Shown here: piece by piece, positions 43,652 to 51,984 of the stretch
How positions within the stretch are numbered: the stretch's first letter is position 1
Layout of the letters: the number at the start of each line of letters is the position of its first letter
The notes under the pieces: model-generated
Databases searched by the model: none
The model's input: only the letters and a program-made list of their open reading frames with translations
What the model was told of the DNA's origin: nothing
Translations under genes and position numbers: made by a program
Assembly: GCF_021044755.1 (NCBI RefSeq)
Contig: NZ_JAJNOR010000003.1
Location: forward strand, 1 to 64,000
Reading direction: 5' to 3'
DNA length: 64,000 nucleotides
Origin: Lientehia hominis
GTDB lineage: Bacteria; Bacillota; Clostridia; Lachnospirales; Lachnospiraceae

Positions 43652-43680
43652 ATTATATACAGAAAATTGCTGCAGTGCAA
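43652..43680 (-). promoter_or_regulatory. Vegetative promoter of the LysR gene
   Basis: TTGCAC (43675-43680) and TATAAT (43652-43657) on the minus strand are 17 bp apart, 54 bp upstream of the start codon. Confidence 0.7.
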
Positions 43681-43745
43681 GCTGCAGGCTGCAAATTCTT
43701 ACTACCATATTTATCCATCAATAAAGTTCTGTACGGCGATGTCTT

Positions 43746-43825
43746 AGGTATACATACAAATGCTCCCCACAGTGTAGTCTCGAAGTTTAATTCGAGTGTC
43801 TACTCCATGGGGAGCATATCAATGT
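43746..43825. repeat. 80-bp direct repeat, copy A (MITE- or REP-like)
   Basis: These 80 bp are identical, in the same orientation, to 49914-49993. Each copy contains outer arms ATGCTCCCCA/TGGGGAGCAT and inner arms CTCGAA/TTCGAG round a short centre, so it can fold into a long imperfect hairpin. It looks like two insertion-sequence ends joined with nothing between. Copy A lies 37 bp after the stop of the M56 peptidase gene. Confidence 0.85.
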
Positions 43826-43862
43826 AATTCATAAGCTAAACCTTTGTATATCATCCATTATA

Positions 43863-45224
43863 CTATCGTACTACTGTTACTCCTACAGTGATGGTATTTC
43901 CTGACAGATTTTCCGCATAGGCACGGTAGTACCCGCTCTCGTTGATCGCAAAAGTATGATTATATGCTCCTGTACCGGACACCCCCCGAAGATAACCGTA
44001 CGGCTGATCGAGACCGATGCCTGTCTTCGCGCTCATCGGATCTGGAGTAACAGATATTGTAACGCTGCTTCCTTTTGAAGCGTAAAACTGTCCGGTCTCT
44101 TTCAAAGTCTTTGGCGACAGAGTCCAGCTAAAAGTGTTGCTGGTTCGCGCACCCATGTTCTCATCTGACCTTATGATGGTAACATCATCGCCTGGAAGCC
44201 GCTCAAACTCTTCCAGTTGCTGCTGTGGCTGCAGCGGCTCTGTAATCCTCTTTTCCGTCGCATCATATACCTCATCATATATACTTTCTATACCTCTGCC
44301 TGCAGCCATCGCGGTAACAGACGACATCAAAATAAAAATTGCTGTCAAAAGAATATTAAACCGTTTTTTTGCCAGCTTCGATTTATATCTTCCCATTCTA
44401 TCAATTCTTTCTCTTACATCCTCAAGGTCACTCTGCAATCTCATCCCAGAGCAAAAATCCACTTTACCTCTAGAACAATTATTGATCACTGTATTAAAAT
44501 ATTTCTTTCGGCTCCATCTTTTCTCGCCTTCAAAGCAAATATGTACGTCGCACAAGGCATCTCCCCACCGGTCGACTTCCGAAAACAGATATCTCGTCAG
44601 AGGATTAAACCATTCTACTCGAACAATCCATCCACAAAGCTTTTTCAGAAGCAAATCCCTCTGTTTATAATGCCAGAGTTCATGCTCAAGAATCATTTCA
44701 AGCTCTTCTTCCCGATACACCTTGTCTGGCAAAAGAATCACGCTTCTCCAAAAGCCGCCAATTACAGGCACCTCTTGTTCCTCAGACAAATATACCGGAA
44801 TCCTTCTCCTAATCCGAAGCCTTTCCTCAACTTTGTATTCTATCCTTTCAATTTTGTTTCCGGCTTCTTTGCTTCTCTTTTTTATACCGTTCAGAATTCT
44901 CCAATTCCTAATATAATTACTAATTTCGCAAAAAAATCCAATGCACCAAACAACAGAAAAAATTCTGGATGACCAAACGAAAAATGGAGTTCTCCGGAAT
45001 AATATTCCATCCATGGATTCAGAAAACAAGCCAGTCACCCATGCCATATAAAAAAATGCGACCGGTACAAGAAAAAAAATAATCGTGACTATCAAACAGA
45101 TACGAACTTCCCTCACACGTCCCTGTCTGTCAAGTATTACACTCATCAATTTCCAAATCCCAAATATAGCCGTTCCAGTCACAGATGTCATCAAGATCAT
45201 TAAGCATACGCTAATCAAGTTCAT
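43863..45224 (-). CDS. BlaR1/MecR1-like M56 zinc protease with unfamiliar C-terminal sensor
   Basis: A 453-residue membrane protease. Helices at about residues 4-26, 37-62 and 80-102 precede the protease core, where LEMILEHELWHYKQRDLLLK gives the HExxH zinc site (HELWH). Another helix (about 300-320) leads to an outside domain of about 130 residues. In BlaR1 this domain is a penicillin-binding fold; here it is a short beta-rich domain (SVTISVTPDPMSAKTGIGL, ending TITVGVTVVR) with no SxxK or KTG motif. It overlaps the BlaI-type repressor by 14 bp and presumably cleaves or releases it on sensing a signal that is not a beta-lactam. Confidence 0.88.
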   Translation of the reverse strand: MNLISVCLMILMTSVTGTAIFGIWKLMSVILDRQGRVREVRICLIVTIIFFLVPVAFFYMAWVTGLFSESMDGILFRRTPFFVWSSRIFSVVWCIGFFCEISNYIRNWRILNGIKKRSKEAGNKIERIEYKVEERLRIRRRIPVYLSEEQEVPVIGGFWRSVILLPDKVYREEELEMILEHELWHYKQRDLLLKKLCGWIVRVEWFNPLTRYLFSEVDRWGDALCDVHICFEGEKRWSRKKYFNTVINNCSRGKVDFCSGMRLQSDLEDVRERIDRMGRYKSKLAKKRFNILLTAIFILMSSVTAMAAGRGIESIYDEVYDATEKRITEPLQPQQQLEEFERLPGDDVTIIRSDENMGARTSNTFSWTLSPKTLKETGQFYASKGSSVTISVTPDPMSAKTGIGLDQPYGYLRGVSGTGAYNHTFAINESGYYRAYAENLSGNTITVGVTVVR

Positions 45225-45594
45225 CCAGATAACTCCTAAGCTCTTCCTTCTCTTCTTTCGTCAATTTGTTCCCAAGCGCCATCATCGCGTATCCCGTGGC
45301 ACTTTTGTTCCAGAATTTTGCCCAATGTCTTGCCTGCTGTTTCACATACTCCTCTTTCCCGACTAGAGGAATATAGGTCCTGTCGTCATTTTCGTTTCTT
45401 TCAATCTTGACATATCCTTTTTGCTCCAAATGCCCAATCTGCACGTAAACAACCTGGCTGGTGGTTTTTTCTTCCCTCCATTCATCAAGCTTTTTCCGGA
45501 TGCTTTTTGTTGACGCTAAATTCCCTTCTTCTGTAATTTCCCAGACCGCTTTCATAAGTTCCTGCTCGCTTGCCGTAAGACTTTTTCTCTTCAT
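45211..45594 (-). CDS. BlaI/MecI/CopY-family repressor
   Basis: A 127-residue winged-helix repressor. TASEQELMKAVWEITEEGNLASTKSIRKKLDEWREEKTTSQVVYVQIGHLEQKGYVKIERNENDDRTYIPLV is the family DNA-binding domain, and the C-terminal helices dimerise. The protease partner follows with a 14-bp overlap, the classical blaI-blaR1 order. An extended -10 (TGATATACT on the minus strand, 45644-45652) lies about 50 bp upstream. Its likely targets are this operon and the ABC transporter genes beside it. Confidence 0.92.
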   Translation of the reverse strand: MKRKSLTASEQELMKAVWEITEEGNLASTKSIRKKLDEWREEKTTSQVVYVQIGHLEQKGYVKIERNENDDRTYIPLVGKEEYVKQQARHWAKFWNKSATGYAMMALGNKLTKEEKEELRSYLDELD

Positions 45595-45688
45595 CTCGTA
45601 TCACCTATTTTCAATCATTCATATTTACTTTTTCTCTTAGTATATCAGCACGTCTTCAAAAAATTAACCCTTTGAATTCAGTAATTTC

Positions 45689-46543
45689 CTACAGTTCTTT
45701 TACTATGTATAAATCTTTTCTCCTTATCCCGACATAAGAAACCGCCGTACAAACTCCAATTAAAAAGGCTAAACAAGTATACATATACCTTGGAGACGGA
45801 TAGCTTCCATAACCGCTCCAGTTATACATGGCTAAGTTCATCCAGGCAGGAGGTGCCAAATAGAAGGAAACCTCATACTGTACCAACTTCGTAAGAAGCA
45901 GAGGCGATAATGCTATAATTGCTCCCATGACCGCCCCGCTCCCGTTTTTAACAAGAAGGTTCATTACATAACTCAGAACGCCAATAAACACACTGTTTAA
46001 CCAGACTGCCAGCAAAGTCAATCCTACCGCTTGTAATGGAGAAAAGTTTGATATGATGCTATATTCCAATTGGTTCAAAGAAACTGACGAAGCAGCATTG
46101 GTTTGTGCAAGAGTCCCCAAAACCTTTCCCCACCCAGTCATAAACTCAACTTTAGGCATTAACAAAATTACTGAAAAAAGAAACAATCCCACTGCGTAGA
46201 ATAAGGACTGCATCCAGATATACAGCATATTTCCCCAAAACCAGTTTTTTCGCCCACAGCGAATTATTTGAGAATAAACACCTTCACTTAAAAAAGGAGC
46301 ATCGCAAAAAATCAAAATAGCACCTAATGTGATAAAAATCTGCCCGCTGAGCTCGGTGGTAATAAACGGAAATATCCAAGGTGAAACAGGAACGTTTACT
46401 CTTGCAGAGAAAACTTTAATTTTTTCAATAAAATCAAAAATCAGGAATCCAAACCATAAAAAAGCAATGTAAAGGCGCGGTTTAAAGACAGTCCTTTTCA
46501 GGCTTCCTTGGCATACATGCAGTACTTTTTTCAAACTATCCAT
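45689..46543 (-). CDS. ABC-2-type transporter permease (second)
   Basis: A 284-residue membrane protein with six predicted helices in the ABC-2 order, beginning after a basic N-terminus (LHVCQGSLKRTVFKPRLYIAFLWFGFLIFDFI). It overlaps the sister permease upstream by 8 bp, and the ATPase is the next gene up. No enzymatic motif is seen. Together they may form a heteromeric exporter or a bacteriocin- or antibiotic-defence pump. Confidence 0.8.
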   Translation of the reverse strand: MDSLKKVLHVCQGSLKRTVFKPRLYIAFLWFGFLIFDFIEKIKVFSARVNVPVSPWIFPFITTELSGQIFITLGAILIFCDAPFLSEGVYSQIIRCGRKNWFWGNMLYIWMQSLFYAVGLFLFSVILLMPKVEFMTGWGKVLGTLAQTNAASSVSLNQLEYSIISNFSPLQAVGLTLLAVWLNSVFIGVLSYVMNLLVKNGSGAVMGAIIALSPLLLTKLVQYEVSFYLAPPAWMNLAMYNWSGYGSYPSPRYMYTCLAFLIGVCTAVSYVGIRRKDLYIVKEL

Positions 46544-47348
46544 GGCTCCTCTTTCCTTCTACCCATTTTTCAAATATAAGACCGGCAGCTGCAATGAGAC
46601 AGATGAAATATAACATCACATATAGCATGACCAAATAGATATTATTTGTTATAACCGCAAAATATCCCCCATGTGTCAGCATATAATACCATCGAAAAAT
46701 TCCTGGAAGTTTGAACGTAGTACCAATAAACATACAGCCATAATATAACATAACCGGAATGCTGAGCAGAACAAAAGAATTATCAATTTTAGCGGAAGCC
46801 ATAAGAGTGACGCTCGCCATAAAAGCATATCCTATCGCTTCTGTTGAAAACGTGCATAAAAAATATTGAAAAGGATGATTTCCAATGAGAAGGCTCTCAT
46901 ATGGCGTCAGCCCATTTTGCTGTGAATATTGTATAAGTTGTTCTAATTCTTCAGGCCTAATCATCGGAAACCGTATTTTCAACAAAAAATATAACAAAAG
47001 ATATCCCAGAAAAACTGTCAGAAAAGCGCTGAGCGCTGTAATTAACATACTAGACCAGCAATAAGAATATCTGCCTCCCCGGCTTAATATCCCATATTCA
47101 TAATGATTTCCCACATCTTCCGTATAGTTTAAACCATAAGGCAAAACAACCACTACCGACATAGCAATAAAAAAAGCCCCTATTCCGTGACGGCTCTGTA
47201 TAAGATAGTAAATGGATGAACCAGGAAGCGCCTGTATTTCTCCAATAATGCTAAGCAGAGAAATACCTGTCACGCACAAAACAGACAAATAAAACCTCTT
47301 AGACTGAAATAATCGTTTAAAATGCATTTTTAACATACTTAGAAACAT
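46536..47348 (-). CDS. ABC-2-type transporter permease (first)
   Basis: A 270-residue membrane protein with about six helices. KMHFKRLFQSKRFYLSVLCVTGISLLSIIG at the N-terminus is a common ABC-2 permease opening. A 46-bp gap separates it from the ATPase gene. The substrate is unknown. Confidence 0.8.
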   Translation of the reverse strand: MFLSMLKMHFKRLFQSKRFYLSVLCVTGISLLSIIGEIQALPGSSIYYLIQSRHGIGAFFIAMSVVVVLPYGLNYTEDVGNHYEYGILSRGGRYSYCWSSMLITALSAFLTVFLGYLLLYFLLKIRFPMIRPEELEQLIQYSQQNGLTPYESLLIGNHPFQYFLCTFSTEAIGYAFMASVTLMASAKIDNSFVLLSIPVMLYYGCMFIGTTFKLPGIFRWYYMLTHGGYFAVITNNIYLVMLYVMLYFICLIAAAGLIFEKWVEGKRSHG

Positions 47349-47393
47349 CTGTCCCCTTTCTGTCTCAGTCGCTTCAGGAAAAAAGTCACATAG

Positions 47394-48041
47394 TTAAATC
47401 TGATTTAAAATCTTGCCATGATCAATTTCTACAACAGTATCACAAAGGGCAGAAATATCTTCTCTATTATGGCTGGCGAGTAATATAGTTTTCCCGTTCG
47501 TTTTCAATTCCATAAATAGTTTTCTCATGTCATCTACCCCCTGGTTATCCAGTCCATTCATCGGCTCGTCCAAAATCAGTAAATCTGGATCCTCCATAAT
47601 AGCCTGTGCTATACCAAGTCTCTGTCTCATTCCCATAGAATATTTGCCAACATGTTTCCTGCTCTTAGGATCCAATCCTACTTTTTCCATAATACGATAG
47701 ATATCCTCTTTTTTTATTCGATTGCGGATACAGGCAAGAAAGCTCAGATTCTGATATCCTGAATAACTAGATAAAAACCCCGGAGTCTCAATAATAATAC
47801 CAGCATTAGGAGGAGACTCTATTTCCTTACCAATTTGTTTACCATTCACTAAAATGGTACCTTCACTGGTTTTTAAAAAGCCACAAATACATTTAAAGAG
47901 GACCGTTTTCCCACTTCCATTACGCCCAATTATACCATGAATCTTACCCTTTTCGAAATTTAAAGAGACTTGATCCAACGCCTTATACTCTTTAAATTTT
48001 TTGGTTACAGACTGAACCTCAATCATCTGGTTTTCCATCAT
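47394..48041 (-). CDS. ABC transporter ATP-binding protein
   Basis: A 215-residue ABC ATPase of the drug/lantibiotic-immunity class. Walker A GRNGSGKTVL near residue 40, signature YSMGMRQRLGIAQAI, Walker B LLILDEPMNGLD and the switch His in LASHN are all present. AAGGTG precedes the start. It serves the two ABC-2 permeases downstream. The upstream neighbour is a lipoprotein that could be an accessory or immunity protein. Confidence 0.92.
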   Translation of the reverse strand: MMENQMIEVQSVTKKFKEYKALDQVSLNFEKGKIHGIIGRNGSGKTVLFKCICGFLKTSEGTILVNGKQIGKEIESPPNAGIIIETPGFLSSYSGYQNLSFLACIRNRIKKEDIYRIMEKVGLDPKSRKHVGKYSMGMRQRLGIAQAIMEDPDLLILDEPMNGLDNQGVDDMRKLFMELKTNGKTILLASHNREDISALCDTVVEIDHGKILNQI

Positions 48042-48097
48042 AAAAGCACCTTATCATTATCGACAACTATTCCTTTCCATATTTGCTCAATTTAGTA

Positions 48098-49258
48098 TTA
48101 ATAATTAACCTCTTCTCCAGTTACTGCATCAATGTAAAAATAACGATCTCCATCGCTTTGTTTATAAGTAACCCTCCAGGTAGGAATAAAGTCATATTCC
48201 CATTCTTTATTGGAAATTGGATAAGGAAAATAAATCAGCTTCATTTGTGTGATGGTTATATCATTAGTTAAGATAAGCTCATATTTCTTTTTCAAAGTAT
48301 TTACGATATCTTCTGGCTGGGCCAGTTTCATTTTTTCTCTTTCCGTTACAGCAAAATTTCCCAAACAAGAAATACTCTCAATTCCGTTCACCGTGTATCC
48401 AACCCTGACTTCCCCAGTCCTTGTTCCATTTCCATCTTGTCCGGCATAATTGTCTATTAACATGGGCAGACCATTAATATACTGTTCAAATGTTAAATAA
48501 TAACAATCGTCCTCAGCAGACCAAGTCCAGTTTTGATCTCCCGGATCTTTCAGCTCCTCTCCACCGTCTCTTTTATTTATTTCTTCCTGTTCCTCCATTT
48601 TTCGATAATCTATGGAATAGGAATTTATAGGTTTGATTTCAAGTCCTATATCATTCTGCAAATATTCGGAAACCTTCCTCACCACCGCATCCCTTGATTC
48701 AAAGGCTAAATCTCCCGACAAATCTTCTTTCACCTCAATATCACTCGATGATGTAAAAATAAGCGGTAGATTAGCCTCACACTTCATCCAATGCTCCGTA
48801 TGAAAGTTAAGTTCTAACCCAATCATGGCACTTCCACTCATTTCTTTTTTCGTAAGCGGCAGCGAAAATTTGCCCTCAAAGGAAACTTGTGAATCCACAC
48901 CCAAATCACTGTAATCAAGAAACTCCCATTTGTTCTTTTCTATTTCTGGAAATAATCGGAAAGCAACTTCTTTCCCATTGAAGTGGATATCTTTAACATG
49001 GCATTTCTCTACTGTTTCTCTAATTGTATCAGGTATGACGACTTCAGCATCCATAGAAACGCCCTCTGAGATTTCCAAGCAGATTCGCTCATTATCCCAT
49101 GATAATTTTTCAGTTCCTATTTCATTTCCATTCGTTTTCGGAGATTGTCTGAACTGAGAATCGGAACTTGATTCCACTTGTTCAGAATCAGCTCTTCCGC
49201 ACGCGCTCAAGCATAAAACCGTTATTGCAATCATAAACATTGCTTTTCTTCTTTTCAC
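48098..49258 (-). CDS. Secreted lipoprotein of unknown function, accessory to the ABC/BlaRI module
   Basis: About 386 residues. GTG 49258 is chosen because AGGTGG lies 6 nt upstream and the resulting N-terminus (KRRKAMFMIAITVLCLSAC) is a compact lipoprotein signal ending in the lipobox LSAC; an ATG at 49282 lacks a ribosome binding site. The middle (residues about 50-190) looks beta-rich. The C-terminus ends in WRVTYKQSDGDRYFYIDAVTGEEVNY, the PepSY-like pattern of small inhibitory or regulatory domains. No known family is recognised. As the first gene behind the promoter at 49504-49532 it may be a sensor or immunity protein for the ABC transporter. Confidence 0.75.
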   Translation of the reverse strand: MKRRKAMFMIAITVLCLSACGRADSEQVESSSDSQFRQSPKTNGNEIGTEKLSWDNERICLEISEGVSMDAEVVIPDTIRETVEKCHVKDIHFNGKEVAFRLFPEIEKNKWEFLDYSDLGVDSQVSFEGKFSLPLTKKEMSGSAMIGLELNFHTEHWMKCEANLPLIFTSSSDIEVKEDLSGDLAFESRDAVVRKVSEYLQNDIGLEIKPINSYSIDYRKMEEQEEINKRDGGEELKDPGDQNWTWSAEDDCYYLTFEQYINGLPMLIDNYAGQDGNGTRTGEVRVGYTVNGIESISCLGNFAVTEREKMKLAQPEDIVNTLKKKYELILTNDITITQMKLIYFPYPISNKEWEYDFIPTWRVTYKQSDGDRYFYIDAVTGEEVNY

Positions 49259-49503
49259 TCTCGTCCACCTGTTCCTATCCATCCTATTAAATATTCAATT
49301 CATACAACAATAAAATCAAGCAGGGGACGGCCTTTTCACTACAGACCGGCCCCTACTTCACTCAATACTACGGACACCACTTTACTGCTTGGACTCTTTC
49401 ATCCCATCCAAAAGACAGTCCATCCACTTCAGCTCGAAGCCATTGCCATAATAAATAGGACTGACATTCCGGTTTCTACAAGTTTCGCTAGCTTAGTGAC
49501 ATT

Positions 49504-49564
49504 ATTATATCAAATTTTTTACAATAGTACAATAATATTTATATAACTTTTATTATATTGTACT
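49504..49564 (-). promoter_or_regulatory. Promoter with overlapping inverted-repeat operator for the lipoprotein/ABC module
   Basis: TTGTAC (49527-49532) and TATAAT (49504-49509) on the minus strand are 17 bp apart. A perfect 9-bp inverted repeat, AGTACAATA (49526-49534) and TATTGTACT (49556-49564), overlaps the -35. The TTGTA/TACAA half-sites resemble BlaI/MecI operators, so the BlaI-type protein of the module is the first candidate to bind it. Confidence 0.55.
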
Positions 49565-49913
49565 GTTATGCGCTTTATAAAAACACATTTTTATTATCAT
49601 TTTTTACAAATTGTTCTTTATTATTTTTGAAATCCAATGGAAGTCTTTTTCATCTTAAAATGATTCCAGTATTTTCTACCAGCTTCCCCACGTGCAAGAC
49701 AGAGAGCCGGAAGTTTTATAAAACACTTCGGTAACCAAATCGATCCGCATACTGGCAACTGCGGACCGCAGTATCCGCCCAATATTTCATGACAATCCTG
49801 CTGCTTTTACTGTGCCAAAGTAATTCGTCTGACAAAAACAATATAAAAAGTTCGGACCATCCTAAGAGCAGCAGCCGGTGTTCACCTGATGGATAAGGCA
49901 GTAAACAAAAGTA

Positions 49914-49993
49914 AGGTATACATACAAATGCTCCCCACAGTGTAGTCTCGAAGTTTAATTCGAGTGTCTACTCCATGGGGAGCATATCAATGT
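49914..49993. repeat. 80-bp direct repeat, copy B (MITE- or REP-like)
   Basis: Identical over 80 bp to 43746-43825 and in the same orientation. It lies 28 bp past the lysS stop. With copy A it brackets the lipoprotein/ABC/BlaRI module. Confidence 0.85.
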
Positions 49994-50021
49994 TTTCTGG
50001 CAGAAAATTTAAAATTTTATC

Positions 50022-51959
50022 CTAGTACAGCTTTGCACCCGCCGGAATATGATCGTCAGCAATCAAAAGGTTCAGCCTTTCTTCCCCATCCTCCGTATGG
50101 ATTGCAGAAAGAAGCATTCCGCAGGATTCAAATCCCATCATGGGCCTCGGCGGCAGGTTGGTAATCGCGATCAGCGTCTTTCCGACCAGTTCTTCCGGCT
50201 CATAGTAGGTATGGATTCCACTTAAAATCGTACGGTTTTCACCGGTTCCATCATCCAGAGTGAACTTTAAAAGCTTTTTAGACTTCTTCACAGGCTCACA
50301 TTCCAGCACCTTCACAGCCCGGAAATCAGATTTGCTGAATGTCTCAAAATCGACTTCATCCTTAAACAAAGGCTCAATTTCCACCTTGGAAAAATCTATG
50401 ACTTCTTTTGCAGTTTCCGCGGCTTCCCCGGCTGCCTTTTCCTCCGTCTTCACAGCCTTCTTCGTATCGGATCCCCCAAGGCTTTTCATCGTGGGGAACA
50501 GCAGCACATCCCGGATGGCCGGGCTGTTCGTCAGAAGCATCACCAGACGATCAATCCCATAGCCGATTCCGCCTGTGGGCGGCATTCCAATCTCCAATGC
50601 GTTCAGGAAATCCTCATCCATGCTGTTAGCTTCCTCATCTCCCTGGGCCAGCAGCTCCTCCTGAGCTTTAAACCGCTCTCTCTGGTCAATGGGGTCATTT
50701 AGCTCAGAATAGGCATTCGCCATCTCACGTCCCGTAATAAACAGCTCAAAACGCTCCACATGGTCCGGCTTGTCCGGCTTTCTCTTTGTGAGCGGGGAAA
50801 TCTCCACCGGATGGTCAATGATAAAGGTAGGCTGCCTCAGGTGCTCCTCCACATAGGTTTCAAAGAAAAGGCTCAATATATCACCCTTCTTATGTCTGGC
50901 TTCATATTCGATATGGTGCTTGTCCGCCATGGCCTTTGCCGCTTCCGTATCCGGTATCTCATCAAAATCAACTCCCGAATACTGCTTAACCGCATCCACC
51001 ATTGTGAGCCTCGCAAAAGGCTTTCCCAGGTCGATCTGCTCGTCGCCATATGTCACCATGGTGTCTCCGAGGACCTCCTTTGCCACATGACGGTACATGT
51101 TCTCCGTCAGATCCATCATACCGTGATAATCTGTGTATGCCTGGTAAAGCTCCATCAATGTGAATTCTGGATTATGCCTGGTATCTACACCCTCGTTCCG
51201 GAATACACGGCCAATCTCATATACGCGCTCCATACCGCCCACGATCAGGCGCTTCAGATAAAGCTCCAAAGAAATCCTGAGCTTCACATCCTCATCCAGC
51301 GCATTATAATGTGTTTCAAAGGGACGGGCCGCAGCGCCTCCCGCATTGGATACGAGGATTGGAGTTTCTACCTCCATGAATCCCTGTCCGTCCAGATAAT
51401 CCCGGATGGATTTGATGATCCTGGAACGCAGTACAAATGTCTTTCTTACATCCGGGTTTACAATCAAATCCACGTACCTCTGACGGTAGCGGATATCCGT
51501 GTTGGTCAAACCGTGGAATTTCTCAGGCAAAATCTGCAGACTCTTGGACAGGAGGGTGATCTCAGACGCATGAATGGAGATTTCTTCCGTCTTCGTCTTG
51601 AATACGGTGCCCTTGATTCCGACGATATCGCCGATATCATACTTTTTAAACTCCTTATATGCTTCTTCTCCCACACTGTCTCTTGCCACATATGCCTGGA
51701 TTGTTCCGGGCAGATCCTGGATATGGCAAAAAGAGGCTTTTCCCATCACACGCTTAGACATCATCCTGCCTGCGATGGATACCTCTTTTCCTTCCAGCTG
51801 GCTATATCCGGCCTTTATCTCTTCACTGTGATGCGTTACATCATATTTTGTGATCTGAAAAGGGTCCTTCCCCTCTTCCTGAAGCCCCGCCAGCTTTTCG
51901 CGGCGCACTTTCAGAAGCTGATTTATATCCTGTTCCTGGATTCTGTTCTGCTCTGCCAA
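50022..51959 (-). CDS. lysS: Lysyl-tRNA synthetase, class II, with C-terminal tRNA-binding domain (TTG start)
   Basis: A 645-residue enzyme. TTG 51959 has GAGGG 7 nt upstream and follows the greA stop by 25 bp; an upstream ATG at 52007 overlaps greA. Residues about 40-140 are the anticodon-binding OB domain. The catalytic core holds motif 2 (YEIGRVFRNEGVDTRHNPEFTLME) and motif 3 (GIGYGIDRLVMLLT). After about residue 500 a linker leads to a second OB fold (FSKSDFRAVKVLECEPVKKSKKLLKFTLDDG, then ILSGIHTYYEPEELVGKTL), like the EMAPII/Trbp111 tRNA-binding domain of MetRS. Standard bacterial LysS is about 500 residues, so the addition is a clear fusion. Confidence 0.96.
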   Translation of the reverse strand: MAEQNRIQEQDINQLLKVRREKLAGLQEEGKDPFQITKYDVTHHSEEIKAGYSQLEGKEVSIAGRMMSKRVMGKASFCHIQDLPGTIQAYVARDSVGEEAYKEFKKYDIGDIVGIKGTVFKTKTEEISIHASEITLLSKSLQILPEKFHGLTNTDIRYRQRYVDLIVNPDVRKTFVLRSRIIKSIRDYLDGQGFMEVETPILVSNAGGAAARPFETHYNALDEDVKLRISLELYLKRLIVGGMERVYEIGRVFRNEGVDTRHNPEFTLMELYQAYTDYHGMMDLTENMYRHVAKEVLGDTMVTYGDEQIDLGKPFARLTMVDAVKQYSGVDFDEIPDTEAAKAMADKHHIEYEARHKKGDILSLFFETYVEEHLRQPTFIIDHPVEISPLTKRKPDKPDHVERFELFITGREMANAYSELNDPIDQRERFKAQEELLAQGDEEANSMDEDFLNALEIGMPPTGGIGYGIDRLVMLLTNSPAIRDVLLFPTMKSLGGSDTKKAVKTEEKAAGEAAETAKEVIDFSKVEIEPLFKDEVDFETFSKSDFRAVKVLECEPVKKSKKLLKFTLDDGTGENRTILSGIHTYYEPEELVGKTLIAITNLPPRPMMGFESCGMLLSAIHTEDGEERLNLLIADDHIPAGAKLY

Positions 51960-51984
51960 TTTTTTTCCCTCTTTTGCTGTTATT

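Larger units (their letters stand above)
49259..50021. other. Gene-free stretch upstream of the lipoprotein gene
   Basis: Over 700 bp without a credible gene. Near 49377-49485 a minus-strand frame of about 37 codons ends in NGFELKWMDCLLDGMKESKQ and a stop, with no start, and may be the tail of a deleted gene. Next come an AT-rich segment with the promoter and inverted repeat at 49504-49564, then about 350 bp in which I see nothing, then repeat copy B. Confidence 0.4.

Noticed and set aside
43746..43825. Repeat copies as ordinary intrinsic terminators of the M56 and lysS genes
   Set aside because: They can fold into hairpins and lie after gene ends, but no T-run follows and 80 identical bases in two places is beyond what terminators need. 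A repeat element is the better label, though a terminator effect is possible.
43863..45594. Beta-lactam resistance operon
   Set aside because: BlaI and BlaR1-like proteins are present, but the sensor lacks penicillin-binding motifs and no beta-lactamase or PBP gene is adjacent.
43746..49993. CRISPR array or integrative element with att sites
   Set aside because: Only two copies 6 kb apart, no spacers, no integrase and no tRNA gene nearby.
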